Shown one piece after another: positions 17,857 to 26,260 of a stretch of DNA of 64,000 nucleotides; the first letter of the stretch is position 1; each line of letters opens with the position of its first letter. The notes beneath the pieces are model-generated. The model did no database searches and was not told the DNA's origin. It saw only the letters and a program-made list of their open reading frames with translations. The translations under genes and the position numbers were made by a program. Origin of the DNA: an uncultured Oscillospiraceae bacterium (GTDB lineage Bacteria; Bacillota; Clostridia; Oscillospirales; Oscillospiraceae); the NCBI GenBank assembly GCA_947625845.1, contig CANQQB010000001.1, positions 58,764-122,763 of the forward strand, in the 5' to 3' direction.

Positions 17857-18206
17857 GATTCTTCCCTCCAGCTTTCATACATTTTAAAAATCGCGATCTT
17901 ATCCGCGCTCAGCCCGGTATAGGACATGAGCGCCCGGGTTATGTTCAGGCGCACGCCGGCGCTGTCCGCGCCCTGGCACACCACCGCCGCGCCGTTTTCT
18001 GATAGCAGTACCTCCGCGCGCCCCACCCCTTCCATTGCCGAGAGCAGCTCCTCCAGCCTCGCCTCCTCCGTGACCTCCGCCGCCGGCGGCTCCGTCCGGC
18101 TCTGGCCGGACGGCCACAGCAGCAGCACGAACCCCGCCGCCGCCACCAGCAGCACGCCCTTCCAGCGGCCCAGGCGCTCCATAAGCTTCCCGCCCGGCTC
18201 AGCCAT
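17853..18206 (-). CDS. spoIIIAG: Stage III sporulation protein AG
   Basis: Component of the SpoIIIA secretion-like complex that forms a large ring in the intermembrane space. 117 aa from ATG 18206 (MAEPGGKLMERLGRWKG). It has a single membrane helix VLLVAAAGFVLLLWP and a C-terminal ring-building segment (EELLSAMEGVGRAEVLL, NITRALMSYTGLSADKIAIF). It is shorter than the Bacillus protein (about 229 aa) because the beta-triangle insertion seen there is missing. Overlaps both neighbours by a few bases. Confidence 0.9.
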   Translation of the reverse strand: MAEPGGKLMERLGRWKGVLLVAAAGFVLLLWPSGQSRTEPPAAEVTEEARLEELLSAMEGVGRAEVLLSENGAAVVCQGADSAGVRLNITRALMSYTGLSADKIAIFKMYESWREES

Positions 18207-18669
18207 CGTCCCGCCATCTCTGCCGCGCCGCCGGCACGCCCAGCTCCGCCTCGATGACGCCGGACAGCCACGCGTCATACGCCCCGTCCACCGCCACGGA
18301 CCATGGGTACCACACCAGGTCCCCGTCGTCCCACCGGGCCGACAAATCCACGCCGTCCACGGCAAGGTTCGCCCCGGCCGCTTTGCCTAATATATATGCC
18401 TCGCACCTATCCTCTATGTATGTCCTATCCATCATTTTCGCTTCCTCCTCCGCCTGACCTGTTATCACCTGCGCCTGCTGCTCATACCGGGCTATGGACG
18501 CGGCCAGCCCGTCCATGTCCAACCTCACCAGCGGCCCCGCCACCGCCAGCGCGCACATGAGAGCGCACACCAGGCGCGTCACCCGTTTTACCCGTCCCGG
18601 CGGGGTGAGGGTCAACGCCACGGCCGAGAGCACCGACGCCGCCGTGATGGAAATGATCCACTGCCTCAT
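18199..18669 (-). CDS. spoIIIAF: Stage III sporulation protein AF
   Basis: 156-aa membrane protein of the SpoIIIA complex. Start at ATG 18669 (MRQWIISITAASVLSAVALT). Two N-terminal hydrophobic segments (WIISITAASVLSAVALTL and LVCALMCALAVAGPLV) flank a short basic loop, as in the SpoIIIAF/Spore_III_AF family. The soluble C-terminal domain contains AYILGKAAGANLAVDGVDL. It overlaps spoIIIAE and spoIIIAG, in line with strict stoichiometric coupling. Assignment rests on topology and operon place as well as sequence. Confidence 0.88.
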   Translation of the reverse strand: MRQWIISITAASVLSAVALTLTPPGRVKRVTRLVCALMCALAVAGPLVRLDMDGLAASIARYEQQAQVITGQAEEEAKMMDRTYIEDRCEAYILGKAAGANLAVDGVDLSARWDDGDLVWYPWSVAVDGAYDAWLSGVIEAELGVPAARQRWRDDG

Positions 18670-19730
18670 GCGCCCACCATCTCCGCCGACAGCACCACGC
18701 TCACGAACAGCATCAGCCCCGCGCTGCCCACCAGCCCCAGAGCCATGCCGTAGGCCGTGCCGATGCTGCCCATGAGCCCGGCCAGTCTGTCCTCGGCGAA
18801 GGGCTCGGCGATACAGGCGGCGGCCTTGAACATGAGATAGTGCAGTCCCAGCGCTAGCAGCGGCCCCAGGCACACGCACAGCACCGCCGCCAGTCCGAAC
18901 GCCCCCAGCGCTCCCCGGACCAGCGCCGCCCCCGCCACGTACGTGTCCGCCGCGTCCGCCAATATGGACCCCACCACAGGCAGCGCCGCGGAGATGGCCG
19001 ACTTGGCGATACCGCCCGCCACCTTATCCGCGCTGCCCGCCACCGCGCCCGTCACGGTCAGCGCCAGCGTGAACACGCTGGTGAGCCCCGCCAGAAGCGT
19101 GCTGCCCACCCAGCCGATGAGCTTCACCGGCCCGTTCAGCGCCCCGGACGGCAACGCCGCCCTGGCCGTGGCAGCCGCCGCGTAGGCGTATATGACCGGC
19201 AGCACCACCTGTAACCCCGCGTTTATCAGCACGTCCATAAAAAGCGCCGACGCCGCATACCTTGCGGCGGCGCTGGCCGCGTGACCTCCGGCGGCGGCGC
19301 TGGCCGCGATGGAGGGAAGCAGCGCCCTGGAGAAATCCGAAAGCTCCACCAGCGCCGTGCGCGCCTGGCCCAGAAAGGACCGCATGTCCCCCGCGCATGC
19401 GGCCATCACCGCCAATGCCCCGCCCAGTATCACGTAATCCGCCGCCTTTCCGTCCTCGCTCAAAGCCCCCGCCAGGGAGCACAGCACCGTCACCGCCAGC
19501 GCCACGCAGGCGCTTCTTGCCGCGGCGGCCACCTGGCCGGCCAGACTCCCCCGCGCCCAGTCCCATATCCGCTGCCACAGGCCGCTCCCGGCTGCGTCGG
19601 AGACGGACGCGTCCCCCAGAATATCCCGCGCGGACTGGGGAAGTGCCTGCTCCACCTCGCCTGTGTCCGCCGCCAGAGCCGGTACCGGCAGCAAAAAGCA
19701 AAATAGTAGAAGCACCGCGATCGTCTTCAT
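18666..19730 (-). CDS. spoIIIAE: Stage III sporulation protein AE
   Basis: Polytopic membrane protein thought to form the channel core of the SpoIIIA apparatus. 354 aa from ATG 19730, beginning with a signal-like MKTIAVLLLFCFLLPVPALA. Six to seven further hydrophobic segments follow, including IYAYAAAATARAALPSGALN (with its preceding VLPV) and LKAVLCVCLGP-like AVLCVCLGPLLALGLHYLMF. The mature N-terminus carries QSARDILGDASVSDA. Length is close to the Bacillus protein (399 aa). Neighbours overlap by four bases on each side. Confidence 0.93.
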   Translation of the reverse strand: MKTIAVLLLFCFLLPVPALAADTGEVEQALPQSARDILGDASVSDAAGSGLWQRIWDWARGSLAGQVAAAARSACVALAVTVLCSLAGALSEDGKAADYVILGGALAVMAACAGDMRSFLGQARTALVELSDFSRALLPSIAASAAAGGHAASAAARYAASALFMDVLINAGLQVVLPVIYAYAAAATARAALPSGALNGPVKLIGWVGSTLLAGLTSVFTLALTVTGAVAGSADKVAGGIAKSAISAALPVVGSILADAADTYVAGAALVRGALGAFGLAAVLCVCLGPLLALGLHYLMFKAAACIAEPFAEDRLAGLMGSIGTAYGMALGLVGSAGLMLFVSVVLSAEMVGA

Positions 19731-20113
19731 GACAGCTCCCCTATCATCTGTAAAAGGGACCGTATCAGCGGCAGGGCCGTGACCACGGCGCAGGCCGCGC
19801 CGCACAGCTCCACCGTGGACGCCACGGCCCCCTGGCCCGCGTCCTTGCACAGGTCCGCCGCCAGCCGCGTCACCACCCCCAGCCCCACGCACTTGAGCAC
19901 GGGGCTGACGATGGCGGGGCTCAGTCCCGTCTGCTCCTGGGCAAGCTCCAGCACCTCCCGCAGTTGGCCGAACAGCTCCAGGGCCAGATACGCCCCCATG
20001 AGGCACACCGCCAAACTCAGGGCCAGACCCAGCTCCGGAGCGTTTTTCTTCAGCAGCAGCGCGATAACGGCCCCGGCCAGCCCCAGCGCCGCCGCCTGGA
20101 CCAGCGCCGTCAT
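19727..20113 (-). CDS. spoIIIAD: Stage III sporulation protein AD
   Basis: 128-aa membrane protein of the SpoIIIA complex with four hydrophobic segments, of the SpoIIIAC/AD family that resembles EscS/FliQ-type export-gate subunits. Characteristic stretches are LLLKKNAPELGLALSLAVCL and TRLAADLCKDAGQGAVASTV, the latter strongly conserved in SpoIIIAD. The start overlaps the spoIIIAC stop by four bases. Confidence 0.95.
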   Translation of the reverse strand: MTALVQAAALGLAGAVIALLLKKNAPELGLALSLAVCLMGAYLALELFGQLREVLELAQEQTGLSPAIVSPVLKCVGLGVVTRLAADLCKDAGQGAVASTVELCGAACAVVTALPLIRSLLQMIGELS

Positions 20114-20307
20114 CCCAGACCGAACAGGTCGCGAATGAGGTCAAACAGCGCCGCGATCCGCTGCACCAGAATGACCAGCACCACCACCAGCCCCGCGATG
20201 GTGGTCATCAGCGCCTGTTCGTCCCGGCCGGAGCGGGTCAGCAGCAGGTTCAGCACCGCCACCAGTATCCCCACCGCCGCGATTTTGAAGATCAGATCAA
20301 CATCCAT
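20110..20307 (-). CDS. spoIIIAC: Stage III sporulation protein AC
   Basis: 65-aa two-helix membrane protein of the SpoIIIA channel (FliQ-like). The sequence MDVDLIFKIAAVGILVAVLN, followed by a cytoplasmic loop with SGRDEQALM and a second helix, matches the family closely in length and pattern. It lies between spoIIIAB and spoIIIAD with a four-base overlap to the latter. Confidence 0.95.
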   Translation of the reverse strand: MDVDLIFKIAAVGILVAVLNLLLTRSGRDEQALMTTIAGLVVVLVILVQRIAALFDLIRDLFGLG

Positions 20308-20326
20308 GGTAATACCTTAACCACAC

Positions 20327-20824
20327 TTACAGCAGCAGCACCGCCAGCGCCGCCGCCCCGGCGGCGCCTATGCCCACCGCCATCCGGCCCCGCTCCCGCA
20401 GGTCCCGCCTGGCGTCCTCCGCCGCCTCCAGCATGCGAGCGCGGCACGCGGCCAGCGCCATAAGCTGTTCCTCCGCCCCGTACCGGCCCAGCACCTGGCC
20501 CAGGGGCAGCAGCGCCTCCCGCTCCGGCCTTGGCAGAGGTCTGACCGCCTCGGTCCAAAGCTCCTCCAGCGTCCGGCCGTCCAGGTCCGACAGAGCCTCG
20601 CCCATATGTCCGCACAGCCGGCCCGCTTCCCCGGTGAGCTGCCCGCTCAGCCGTTCAAACAACACCGGCATCGGCGTGGCGAACCGGCCCAGCTCAAACT
20701 CCATCCGCTCCAGCATCCGAGCCAGCTCCGCCCGCCGGACCGCCCTGGCCCGCAGCTCGCCCGCCGCCGCCAGACCCGCCAGCAGCCCCGCCGCCGTCAG
20801 CAGCGCCGCCCCCAGCAGCTTCAC
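20327..20824 (-). CDS. spoIIIAB: Stage III sporulation protein AB
   Basis: 165-aa protein with one N-terminal membrane helix (LLGAALLTAAGLLAGLAAAG) and a C-terminal one (GAAGAAALAVLLL), related in fold to GspF-type platform proteins. The GTG at 20824 was chosen because it overlaps the spoIIIAA stop (GTGA) and is followed directly by the first helix; the longer frame reads into spoIIIAA. Family signatures include ELARMLERMEFELGRFATPM and LGQVLGRYGAEEQLMAL. Typical length about 170 aa. Confidence 0.93.
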   Translation of the reverse strand: MKLLGAALLTAAGLLAGLAAAGELRARAVRRAELARMLERMEFELGRFATPMPVLFERLSGQLTGEAGRLCGHMGEALSDLDGRTLEELWTEAVRPLPRPEREALLPLGQVLGRYGAEEQLMALAACRARMLEAAEDARRDLRERGRMAVGIGAAGAAALAVLLL

Positions 20825-21693
20825 GGCAGGTCCTCCGCCCCGTACCGGCGCACGCCCTGGCGCGCCTCTATCCAGACCCGCCGCCGGAACACCCCGGCCT
20901 CTGTGAGCTCCCGGCACGGTCCGCTCACGGCCCCGTCACGCTCCCCATGAGCGGTGGCCAATACCCGCACGCCGCTCCGAGCCGCCGCCAGCACCGCGGC
21001 CGCGTCCGCCTCGCCGCCCAGTTCGTCCGCCGCCAGCACCTGAGGATTCATCGCCCGCAGCAGCAGCGCCAATCCCTGTGCCTTTGGCGCGCCGGTGAGC
21101 ACGTCCGTACACGGCCCCACGTCGAAGGCCGGCTCCCCGGACCAGGCGTCCGCGATCTCGCCCCGCTCGTCCGCCACCGCCACCCGCACGCCCTCACGGG
21201 ACAGCCGCCGTACGATCTCCCGCAGCAGCGTGGTCTTGCCCCCGCCCGGCGGGGATACGATGAGCGTGGAGGCAAAGCCCCCGGCGGTGAGCGCCGTCCA
21301 TATCCCGTCCGCGCAGCCGTGCACGGCCCGCGGCACCCGCAGCGCCAGGGAGGATATCTCCCGCAGGCTCTCCATGCCGCCCTCGCCCCACACCGCCGTG
21401 CCGCAGACCCCCACCCGCACGCCGCCGGGAGCGGATAGGAAGCCCCGCCGGAGCTGCTCTGTCGCGGCGTGGAAGGAAGCGCCCGTGGCCGCCTCCAGCA
21501 CGGCCCGCAGATCCCGCTCGGTCACCGGATCGGTCCCCAGGCCGTACTCCCGGCCCGCCAGCAATGCGGTTGCCTCCCGGCCCCGGCGCAGCCGCAGTTC
21601 CTCGCACACCGCCCGTTCCCCCGCGCCCAGCGCCTCCGCCGCCCGGCGAAGGCCCGCCGGCAGCAGCGCCGCTGCCGATGCGAATCCGTCCAT
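20821..21693 (-). CDS. spoIIIAA: Stage III sporulation protein AA, AAA-type ATPase
   Basis: Cytoplasmic ATPase of the SpoIIIA complex, related to type II/IV secretion ATPases. 290 aa, close to the family norm of about 300. Walker A is visible as SPPGGGKTTLLREIVRRL, followed by VAVADERGEIADAWSG and the Walker B-like VLAADELGGEADAAA. The N-terminal region EELRLRRGREATALLAGREY is also conserved. First gene of the eight-gene spoIIIA operon. In Bacillus this operon is SigE-dependent; upstream of 21693 only a weak SigE-like pattern is seen, so regulation is inferred from the family. Confidence 0.95.
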   Translation of the reverse strand: MDGFASAAALLPAGLRRAAEALGAGERAVCEELRLRRGREATALLAGREYGLGTDPVTERDLRAVLEAATGASFHAATEQLRRGFLSAPGGVRVGVCGTAVWGEGGMESLREISSLALRVPRAVHGCADGIWTALTAGGFASTLIVSPPGGGKTTLLREIVRRLSREGVRVAVADERGEIADAWSGEPAFDVGPCTDVLTGAPKAQGLALLLRAMNPQVLAADELGGEADAAAVLAAARSGVRVLATAHGERDGAVSGPCRELTEAGVFRRRVWIEARQGVRRYGAEDLP

Positions 21694-21776
21694 GCTCTCA
21701 CCCCCCGGACAAGTCTATGCGGCCTGTCCCCCGGTCTATGACAACCACTATTCACATACTGTTCACACACCATATG

Positions 21777-21813
21777 TTGACACCGCCACTTAAATTTGGT
21801 AGCATATTTAAGT
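21777..21813 (+). promoter_or_regulatory. Promoter and inverted repeat of the heterodimeric ABC exporter operon
   Basis: TTGACA (21777-21782), 17-bp spacer, TAGCAT (21800-21805). An 8-bp inverted repeat ACTTAAAT (21788-21795) and ATTTAAGT (21806-21813) spans the -10 region and could be an operator, although no regulator gene is adjacent. Confidence 0.6.
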
Positions 21814-21854
21814 TATATTGTATTTTTCCACACGAAAGGAGCGGTCCCCATCCC

Positions 21855-23600
21855 ATGCGTGAGATCCTGACAGGATACTGGGGCAAGTACAAAAACTCCC
21901 TGATCCTGACCCCCATTTTCGTGCTGCTGGAAACGGTGGTGACCCTGGCGCTGCCCACGCTGATGAGCAGCATCGTGGACCAGGGCGTGGCCAACGGCGA
22001 CCGGCGGTACATCGTCGTGTGCGGCCTTCTGATGACGGCGCTGGCCATCATGAGCGTTGTTTCCGGGTACATCAGCACCTGGAACGCCTCGCGGGCCGCC
22101 AACGGCTTCGGCTCCAACCTGCGCCAGGCCATGTACCGGCACATTCAGGAATTTTCCTTTGCCGACATCGACCGTTTCTCCACGGCCAGCCTGATCACCC
22201 GCACCACCAGCGACGTGCGACAGCTGCAAATGGCCGTGCAGATGATGCTGCGCACCTTTATCCAGGCCCCCTTCCAGCTTCTGGTGGCCATGACCATCGT
22301 GATCACCTACTCCTGGCGTCTGGCCCTCATTTTCATGGTGGCGGTGCCGGTTTTATTCGTAGGCGTCATCACGGTGATGACGCTGGTGGATAAGCTCTTC
22401 CTGCTGGTGCAGCAGAAACTGGACGCCATGAACGCGGACATCCAGGAAAACCTGATCGCCATCCGGGTGGTGAAGGCCTTCGTCCGCCAGCATTATGAGC
22501 GGCAGAAGTTCAAAAAGGCCAATGACGAGCTGACCCGCGCCAACCTCAAAGCCGTGGGTGTCATCATCGCCATGAGCCCCCTGGCGACGATCGTTCTGAA
22601 CACCGTGACCCTGTGCATCTACTGGTTCGGCGGCCGCATGGTGGCCCGCGGCACCATCGACAGCGGCCAGCTTCTGGCCGTTGTCAGCTACCTCAATCAG
22701 ATCATGATGAGCGTGATGATGTTCTCCATGGTGCTCATGCAGTACACCCGCTCCCGCGCCTGCGGCAAGCGCATCGCCGAGGTGCTGGACGCCGTGCCGG
22801 ACATCCAGAACAAGCCCGGCGCCAGGCCCCACACCATCGCCCCGGACCACGGCTCCGTGGAATTTCAGGACGTATCCTTCCGCTACTCCCGCACGGGAAA
22901 CGGCGAGGACGTGCTGAAAAACATCACCTTCTCCGCCGAGCCCGGCCAGACCGTGGCCATCGTAGGCGGCACCGGCTCCGGCAAGTCCAGCCTGGTGAAC
23001 CTGATCCCCCGGTTTTACGATGTCTCCGCCGGCCGGGTGCTGGTGGACGGCGTGGACGTGCGGGACTACCCCATCGAGGACCTGCGCAACGGCGTGGGCA
23101 TGGTGCTGCAAAAGAACGTGCTCTTTTCCGGCTCCATCCGGGACAACATGAGGTGGGGCAAGGCTGACGCCACGGACGAGGAGATCGTCGCCGCCTTAAA
23201 AAGCGCCCAGGCATGGGACTTCGTCTCCCAGATGCCCGACGGACTGGACACCCAGATCCTGCAAGGCGGCACCAACGTCTCCGGCGGGCAGAAACAGCGG
23301 CTGTGCATTGCCCGCGCCATGCTCAAAAAACCGGCCATCCTCCTGCTGGACGACAGCACCAGCGCCGTGGACTCCGACACGGAGAGCCGCATTCGGGACA
23401 GCTTCTCCCGCGAATTGAAGGGCACCACCGTGTTCATCATCGCCCAGCGGGTGTCCTCCGTGGTAGGCGCGGACAAGATCGTGGTCCTGGACGAGGGCCG
23501 CGTGGAGTCCGTAGGGACCCACCAGGAGCTTTTGGAAAAAAGTCCCATCTACCGGGACATCTACACATCCCAGGTGGAGGAGGCGCTTTCCAATGGCTGA
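21855..23600 (+). CDS. ABC exporter subunit 1 with degenerate ATP site
   Basis: Half-transporter of 581 aa: six transmembrane helices (residues about 15-310) then an ATPase domain with GGTGSGKSS (Walker A), NVSGGQKQR (signature) and LLLDDSTSAVD (Walker B). The residue after the Walker B Asp is Asp rather than the catalytic Glu, the mark of the degenerate site in heterodimeric exporters of the TM287/288 and LmrCD type. ATG 21855 follows GAAAGGAGCGG. The second subunit overlaps its last eight bases. The substrate is unknown; multidrug or peptide export is the usual annotation. Confidence 0.93.
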   Translation: MREILTGYWGKYKNSLILTPIFVLLETVVTLALPTLMSSIVDQGVANGDRRYIVVCGLLMTALAIMSVVSGYISTWNASRAANGFGSNLRQAMYRHIQEFSFADIDRFSTASLITRTTSDVRQLQMAVQMMLRTFIQAPFQLLVAMTIVITYSWRLALIFMVAVPVLFVGVITVMTLVDKLFLLVQQKLDAMNADIQENLIAIRVVKAFVRQHYERQKFKKANDELTRANLKAVGVIIAMSPLATIVLNTVTLCIYWFGGRMVARGTIDSGQLLAVVSYLNQIMMSVMMFSMVLMQYTRSRACGKRIAEVLDAVPDIQNKPGARPHTIAPDHGSVEFQDVSFRYSRTGNGEDVLKNITFSAEPGQTVAIVGGTGSGKSSLVNLIPRFYDVSAGRVLVDGVDVRDYPIEDLRNGVGMVLQKNVLFSGSIRDNMRWGKADATDEEIVAALKSAQAWDFVSQMPDGLDTQILQGGTNVSGGQKQRLCIARAMLKKPAILLLDDSTSAVDSDTESRIRDSFSRELKGTTVFIIAQRVSSVVGADKIVVLDEGRVESVGTHQELLEKSPIYRDIYTSQVEEALSNG

Positions 23601-25581
23601 GAAAAAGCAGAGCATCCTGTCCCAGCTGAAAGCGCGCATCGCCGTGGACAGCGTGGACGAGAACGACGAGAAGATATACAAGGACGTGCACGGCGGCCCC
23701 CACGGCGGCCGGGACTACCGCAAGCCCAAGGACGCCAAGGGCACGCTCCTGCGCATTTTGGGCTACGCCGGCAAGCGCAAGGGTCTGTTTGCCCTGGTGC
23801 TGTTGACCATGCTGATCTCCACGGTGTGCACCCTGGCGGCCAGCTACTATCTGCGCCCGCTCATAGACGACTACATCGTCCCCCTCATCACCAGCCCGGA
23901 GAAGGACTTCGGCGCACTGGCCCGGCAGCTTTGCATTCTGGCGGGCATCTATCTTGCCAGCGCCGTGGCGACCTATTGCACCTCCCGCACCTGCATGACC
24001 CTGGCCCAGTGGGCCACCAACGCCCTGCGCCGGGACCTGTTCTCCGCCCTGCAGGACCTGCCGATAACGTTTTTTGACGAGCACACCCACGGCGAACTCA
24101 TGAGCCGCTTTTCCAACGACGCGGACAATGTGCAGATGTGCCTGGAGCAGGGCATCGTGCAGTTTTTGTCCGGCATCATCACCTTCGTGGGCACCGTGGG
24201 GCTGATGATCGCCCTGAGCTGGAAGCTGTTTCTGATCACGCTGATCACCATCGGCCTTTCCTTCACGCTGGTGAAGGGCGTGGGCCGGTACTCCCGCATC
24301 CTCTTTAAGAAGCAGCAATCCTCTCTTGGCGAGCTGAACGGCTACATCGAGGAAATGCTGGACGGGCTCAAGGTGGTCAAGGCGTTCAACTACGAGGACC
24401 GGGCCAAGCGGGGCTTTGAGGACCGCAACGACGAGTACCGGGAAAACGCCATCTTCGCCAACTTCCTGGGCAACATCATCTTCCCCACCATGAACGCCGT
24501 CATGAATATCTGCTACGCGGTCACGGCCGTGCTGGGAGGGTTCATGACCGTGGCAGGCGGCTTCACCATCGGCTCCCTGGGGGTCTACCTCAACTACATC
24601 CGCCAGGTGACCATGCCCATCAACATGATGTCGAACCAGGCCATCAACCTCTTTTCCGCCATCGCCGGCGCGGAGCGTATCTTCGCCATCATCGACCACG
24701 AGCCGGAGCCGGACGACGGCGCCGTGACCCTGGTGACGGTGGACCGCGCCCCGGACGGGACCCTCACCGAGACGGGTCACGGGGAGCGCACCGGCTTCTG
24801 GGCCTGGAAGATACCCCAGCCCGACGGCTCCTACGAGTTCCGGGAGGTCAAGGGTGGTGTCCGGCTGGAGAATGTGGACTTCTCCTATGTGCCCGGCAAA
24901 CCGGTGCTGCACGACTTCACCGTCTGGGCAGACCCCGGCCAGAAGATCGCCTTTGTTGGCTCCACCGGCGCGGGCAAGACCACCGTCACCAACCTCATAA
25001 ACCGCTTTTACGAGATCGACAGCGGCCGTATCCTCTTTGACGGCATCGACGTGAAGGACATCAAAAAAGCCGCCCTGCGCCGCAGCCTCGGCATCGTGCT
25101 GCAGGACACGAACCTGTTCACCGGCACGGTGATGGACAACATCCGCTATGGCAAGCTGGACGCCACGGACGAAGAATGTATCGCCGCGGCCAAGGCCGCC
25201 AACGCCCACGGCTTCATCAGCCGTCTGCCGGACGGGTATGACACCATGATCACCGGCAACGGCCAGAACCTCTCCCAGGGCCAGAGGCAGCTTCTTGCCA
25301 TCGCCCGCACCGCCGTAGCCAAGCACCCGGTGATGATTTTGGACGAGGCCACCAGCTCCATCGACACCCGCACGGAAAAGCTCATCGACAAGGGCATGGA
25401 CGCGCTGATGGAGGGCCGGAGCGTATTCGTCATCGCCCACCGGCTCAGCACCGTCCGCAACGCCCAGGCCATCGTGGTCATCGAGCACGGCCAGATCGTG
25501 GAGCGCGGCAGCCACGAGGACCTGTTGAAACAAAAAGGCCGGTACTATATGCTGTACACTGGTCAGAGTGAATTGGATTAA
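23593..25581 (+). CDS. ABC exporter subunit 2 with intact ATP site
   Basis: Partner half-transporter, 662 aa. A charged N-terminal extension of about 55 residues precedes six transmembrane helices. A 45-residue insertion rich in charged residues (around GHGERTGFWAWKIPQPDG) links to the ATPase domain, as is common in clostridial heterodimers. Walker A is GSTGAGKTT and Walker B is MILDEATSSID with the catalytic Glu. The signature is NLSQGQRQL, in which Gln replaces the second Gly, as in the TM288-type partner. A hairpin follows the stop directly. Together with subunit 1 it should form one exporter. Confidence 0.94.
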   Translation: MAEKKQSILSQLKARIAVDSVDENDEKIYKDVHGGPHGGRDYRKPKDAKGTLLRILGYAGKRKGLFALVLLTMLISTVCTLAASYYLRPLIDDYIVPLITSPEKDFGALARQLCILAGIYLASAVATYCTSRTCMTLAQWATNALRRDLFSALQDLPITFFDEHTHGELMSRFSNDADNVQMCLEQGIVQFLSGIITFVGTVGLMIALSWKLFLITLITIGLSFTLVKGVGRYSRILFKKQQSSLGELNGYIEEMLDGLKVVKAFNYEDRAKRGFEDRNDEYRENAIFANFLGNIIFPTMNAVMNICYAVTAVLGGFMTVAGGFTIGSLGVYLNYIRQVTMPINMMSNQAINLFSAIAGAERIFAIIDHEPEPDDGAVTLVTVDRAPDGTLTETGHGERTGFWAWKIPQPDGSYEFREVKGGVRLENVDFSYVPGKPVLHDFTVWADPGQKIAFVGSTGAGKTTVTNLINRFYEIDSGRILFDGIDVKDIKKAALRRSLGIVLQDTNLFTGTVMDNIRYGKLDATDEECIAAAKAANAHGFISRLPDGYDTMITGNGQNLSQGQRQLLAIARTAVAKHPVMILDEATSSIDTRTEKLIDKGMDALMEGRSVFVIAHRLSTVRNAQAIVVIEHGQIVERGSHEDLLKQKGRYYMLYTGQSELD

Positions 25582-25607
25582 GTTACTTTTCTTAGAAGAA
25601 AAGTAAC
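25582..25607 (+). terminator. Perfect hairpin at the end of the ABC exporter operon
   Basis: 12-bp perfect inverted repeat GTTACTTTTCTT / AAGAAAAGTAAC directly after the stop codon. The downstream side (CAAAAGAATTTT) is not a clean T tract, so termination strength is uncertain. Confidence 0.6.
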
Positions 25608-25702
25608 CAAAAGAATTTTCCAGCCGCTACAGATGTTGGTGATCATCGAACGGCTCAGCCCGGTGACCAAGGGCGGCATAGGACGGAAAGGCGGGTATAT
25701 CG

Positions 25703-26260
25703 TTGGACACATGGGAAAAACTGCGTGCAGACTGCGCCGGGTGCATGCGCTGTGAGCTGGGCCGGACGCGGAAAAATCTGGTGTTCGGCGTAGGGCTTGA
25801 ATCGGCGGACGTGATGTTCATCGGCGAGGGACCCGGCGAGCAGGAGGACCTGCAAGGCGAGCCCTTCGTTGGCCCGGCGGGCAAGCTGCTGGACACCATG
25901 CTGGCGATCATCGACCTGGACCGGACGAAGGTCTATATCGCCAACATCGTCAAGTGCCGCCCGCCCCGGAACCGGGACCCTCTGCCCGACGAGCAGAACG
26001 CCTGCATCGGCTGGCTGCGCCGGCAGATGGCCCTGGTGGACCCGAAAATACTGGTCTTTCTGGGCCGCATCGCCGCCCAGGTGTTCATCCGCCCGGACTT
26101 TCGCATAACGAGAGAGCACGGCCAGTGGTTCGACGTGGACGGCCGCCGGGCCATGGCCATCTACCACCCCTCCGCCCTGCTGCGGGACCCCTCCAAGCGG
26201 CCGGAGACCTTCGTGGACCTGAAGACCCTGCAGCGGGAGATAAAAAGCCTCCATGATTGA
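25703..26260 (+). CDS. Uracil-DNA glycosylase, family 4 (iron-sulfur)
   Basis: Base-excision repair enzyme that removes uracil from DNA. 185 aa with the TTG at 25703 as start (LDTWEKLRADC...), because no ATG precedes the conserved N-terminal cysteines. The [4Fe-4S] ligands fit CAGCMRCELG, VKCRPPRNRDP and ACIGWLRR. Motif A is GEGPGEQEDLQG, and the C-terminal motif is YHPSALLRDP. Family 4 enzymes are typical of anaerobes. It starts a coupled operon: the next gene overlaps by eight bases. Confidence 0.93.
   Translation: MDTWEKLRADCAGCMRCELGRTRKNLVFGVGLESADVMFIGEGPGEQEDLQGEPFVGPAGKLLDTMLAIIDLDRTKVYIANIVKCRPPRNRDPLPDEQNACIGWLRRQMALVDPKILVFLGRIAAQVFIRPDFRITREHGQWFDVDGRRAMAIYHPSALLRDPSKRPETFVDLKTLQREIKSLHD

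Noticed and set aside
23437..25533. 698-codon open frame on the minus strand
   Set aside because: Shadow of the second ABC exporter subunit; no start signal and no known domain.
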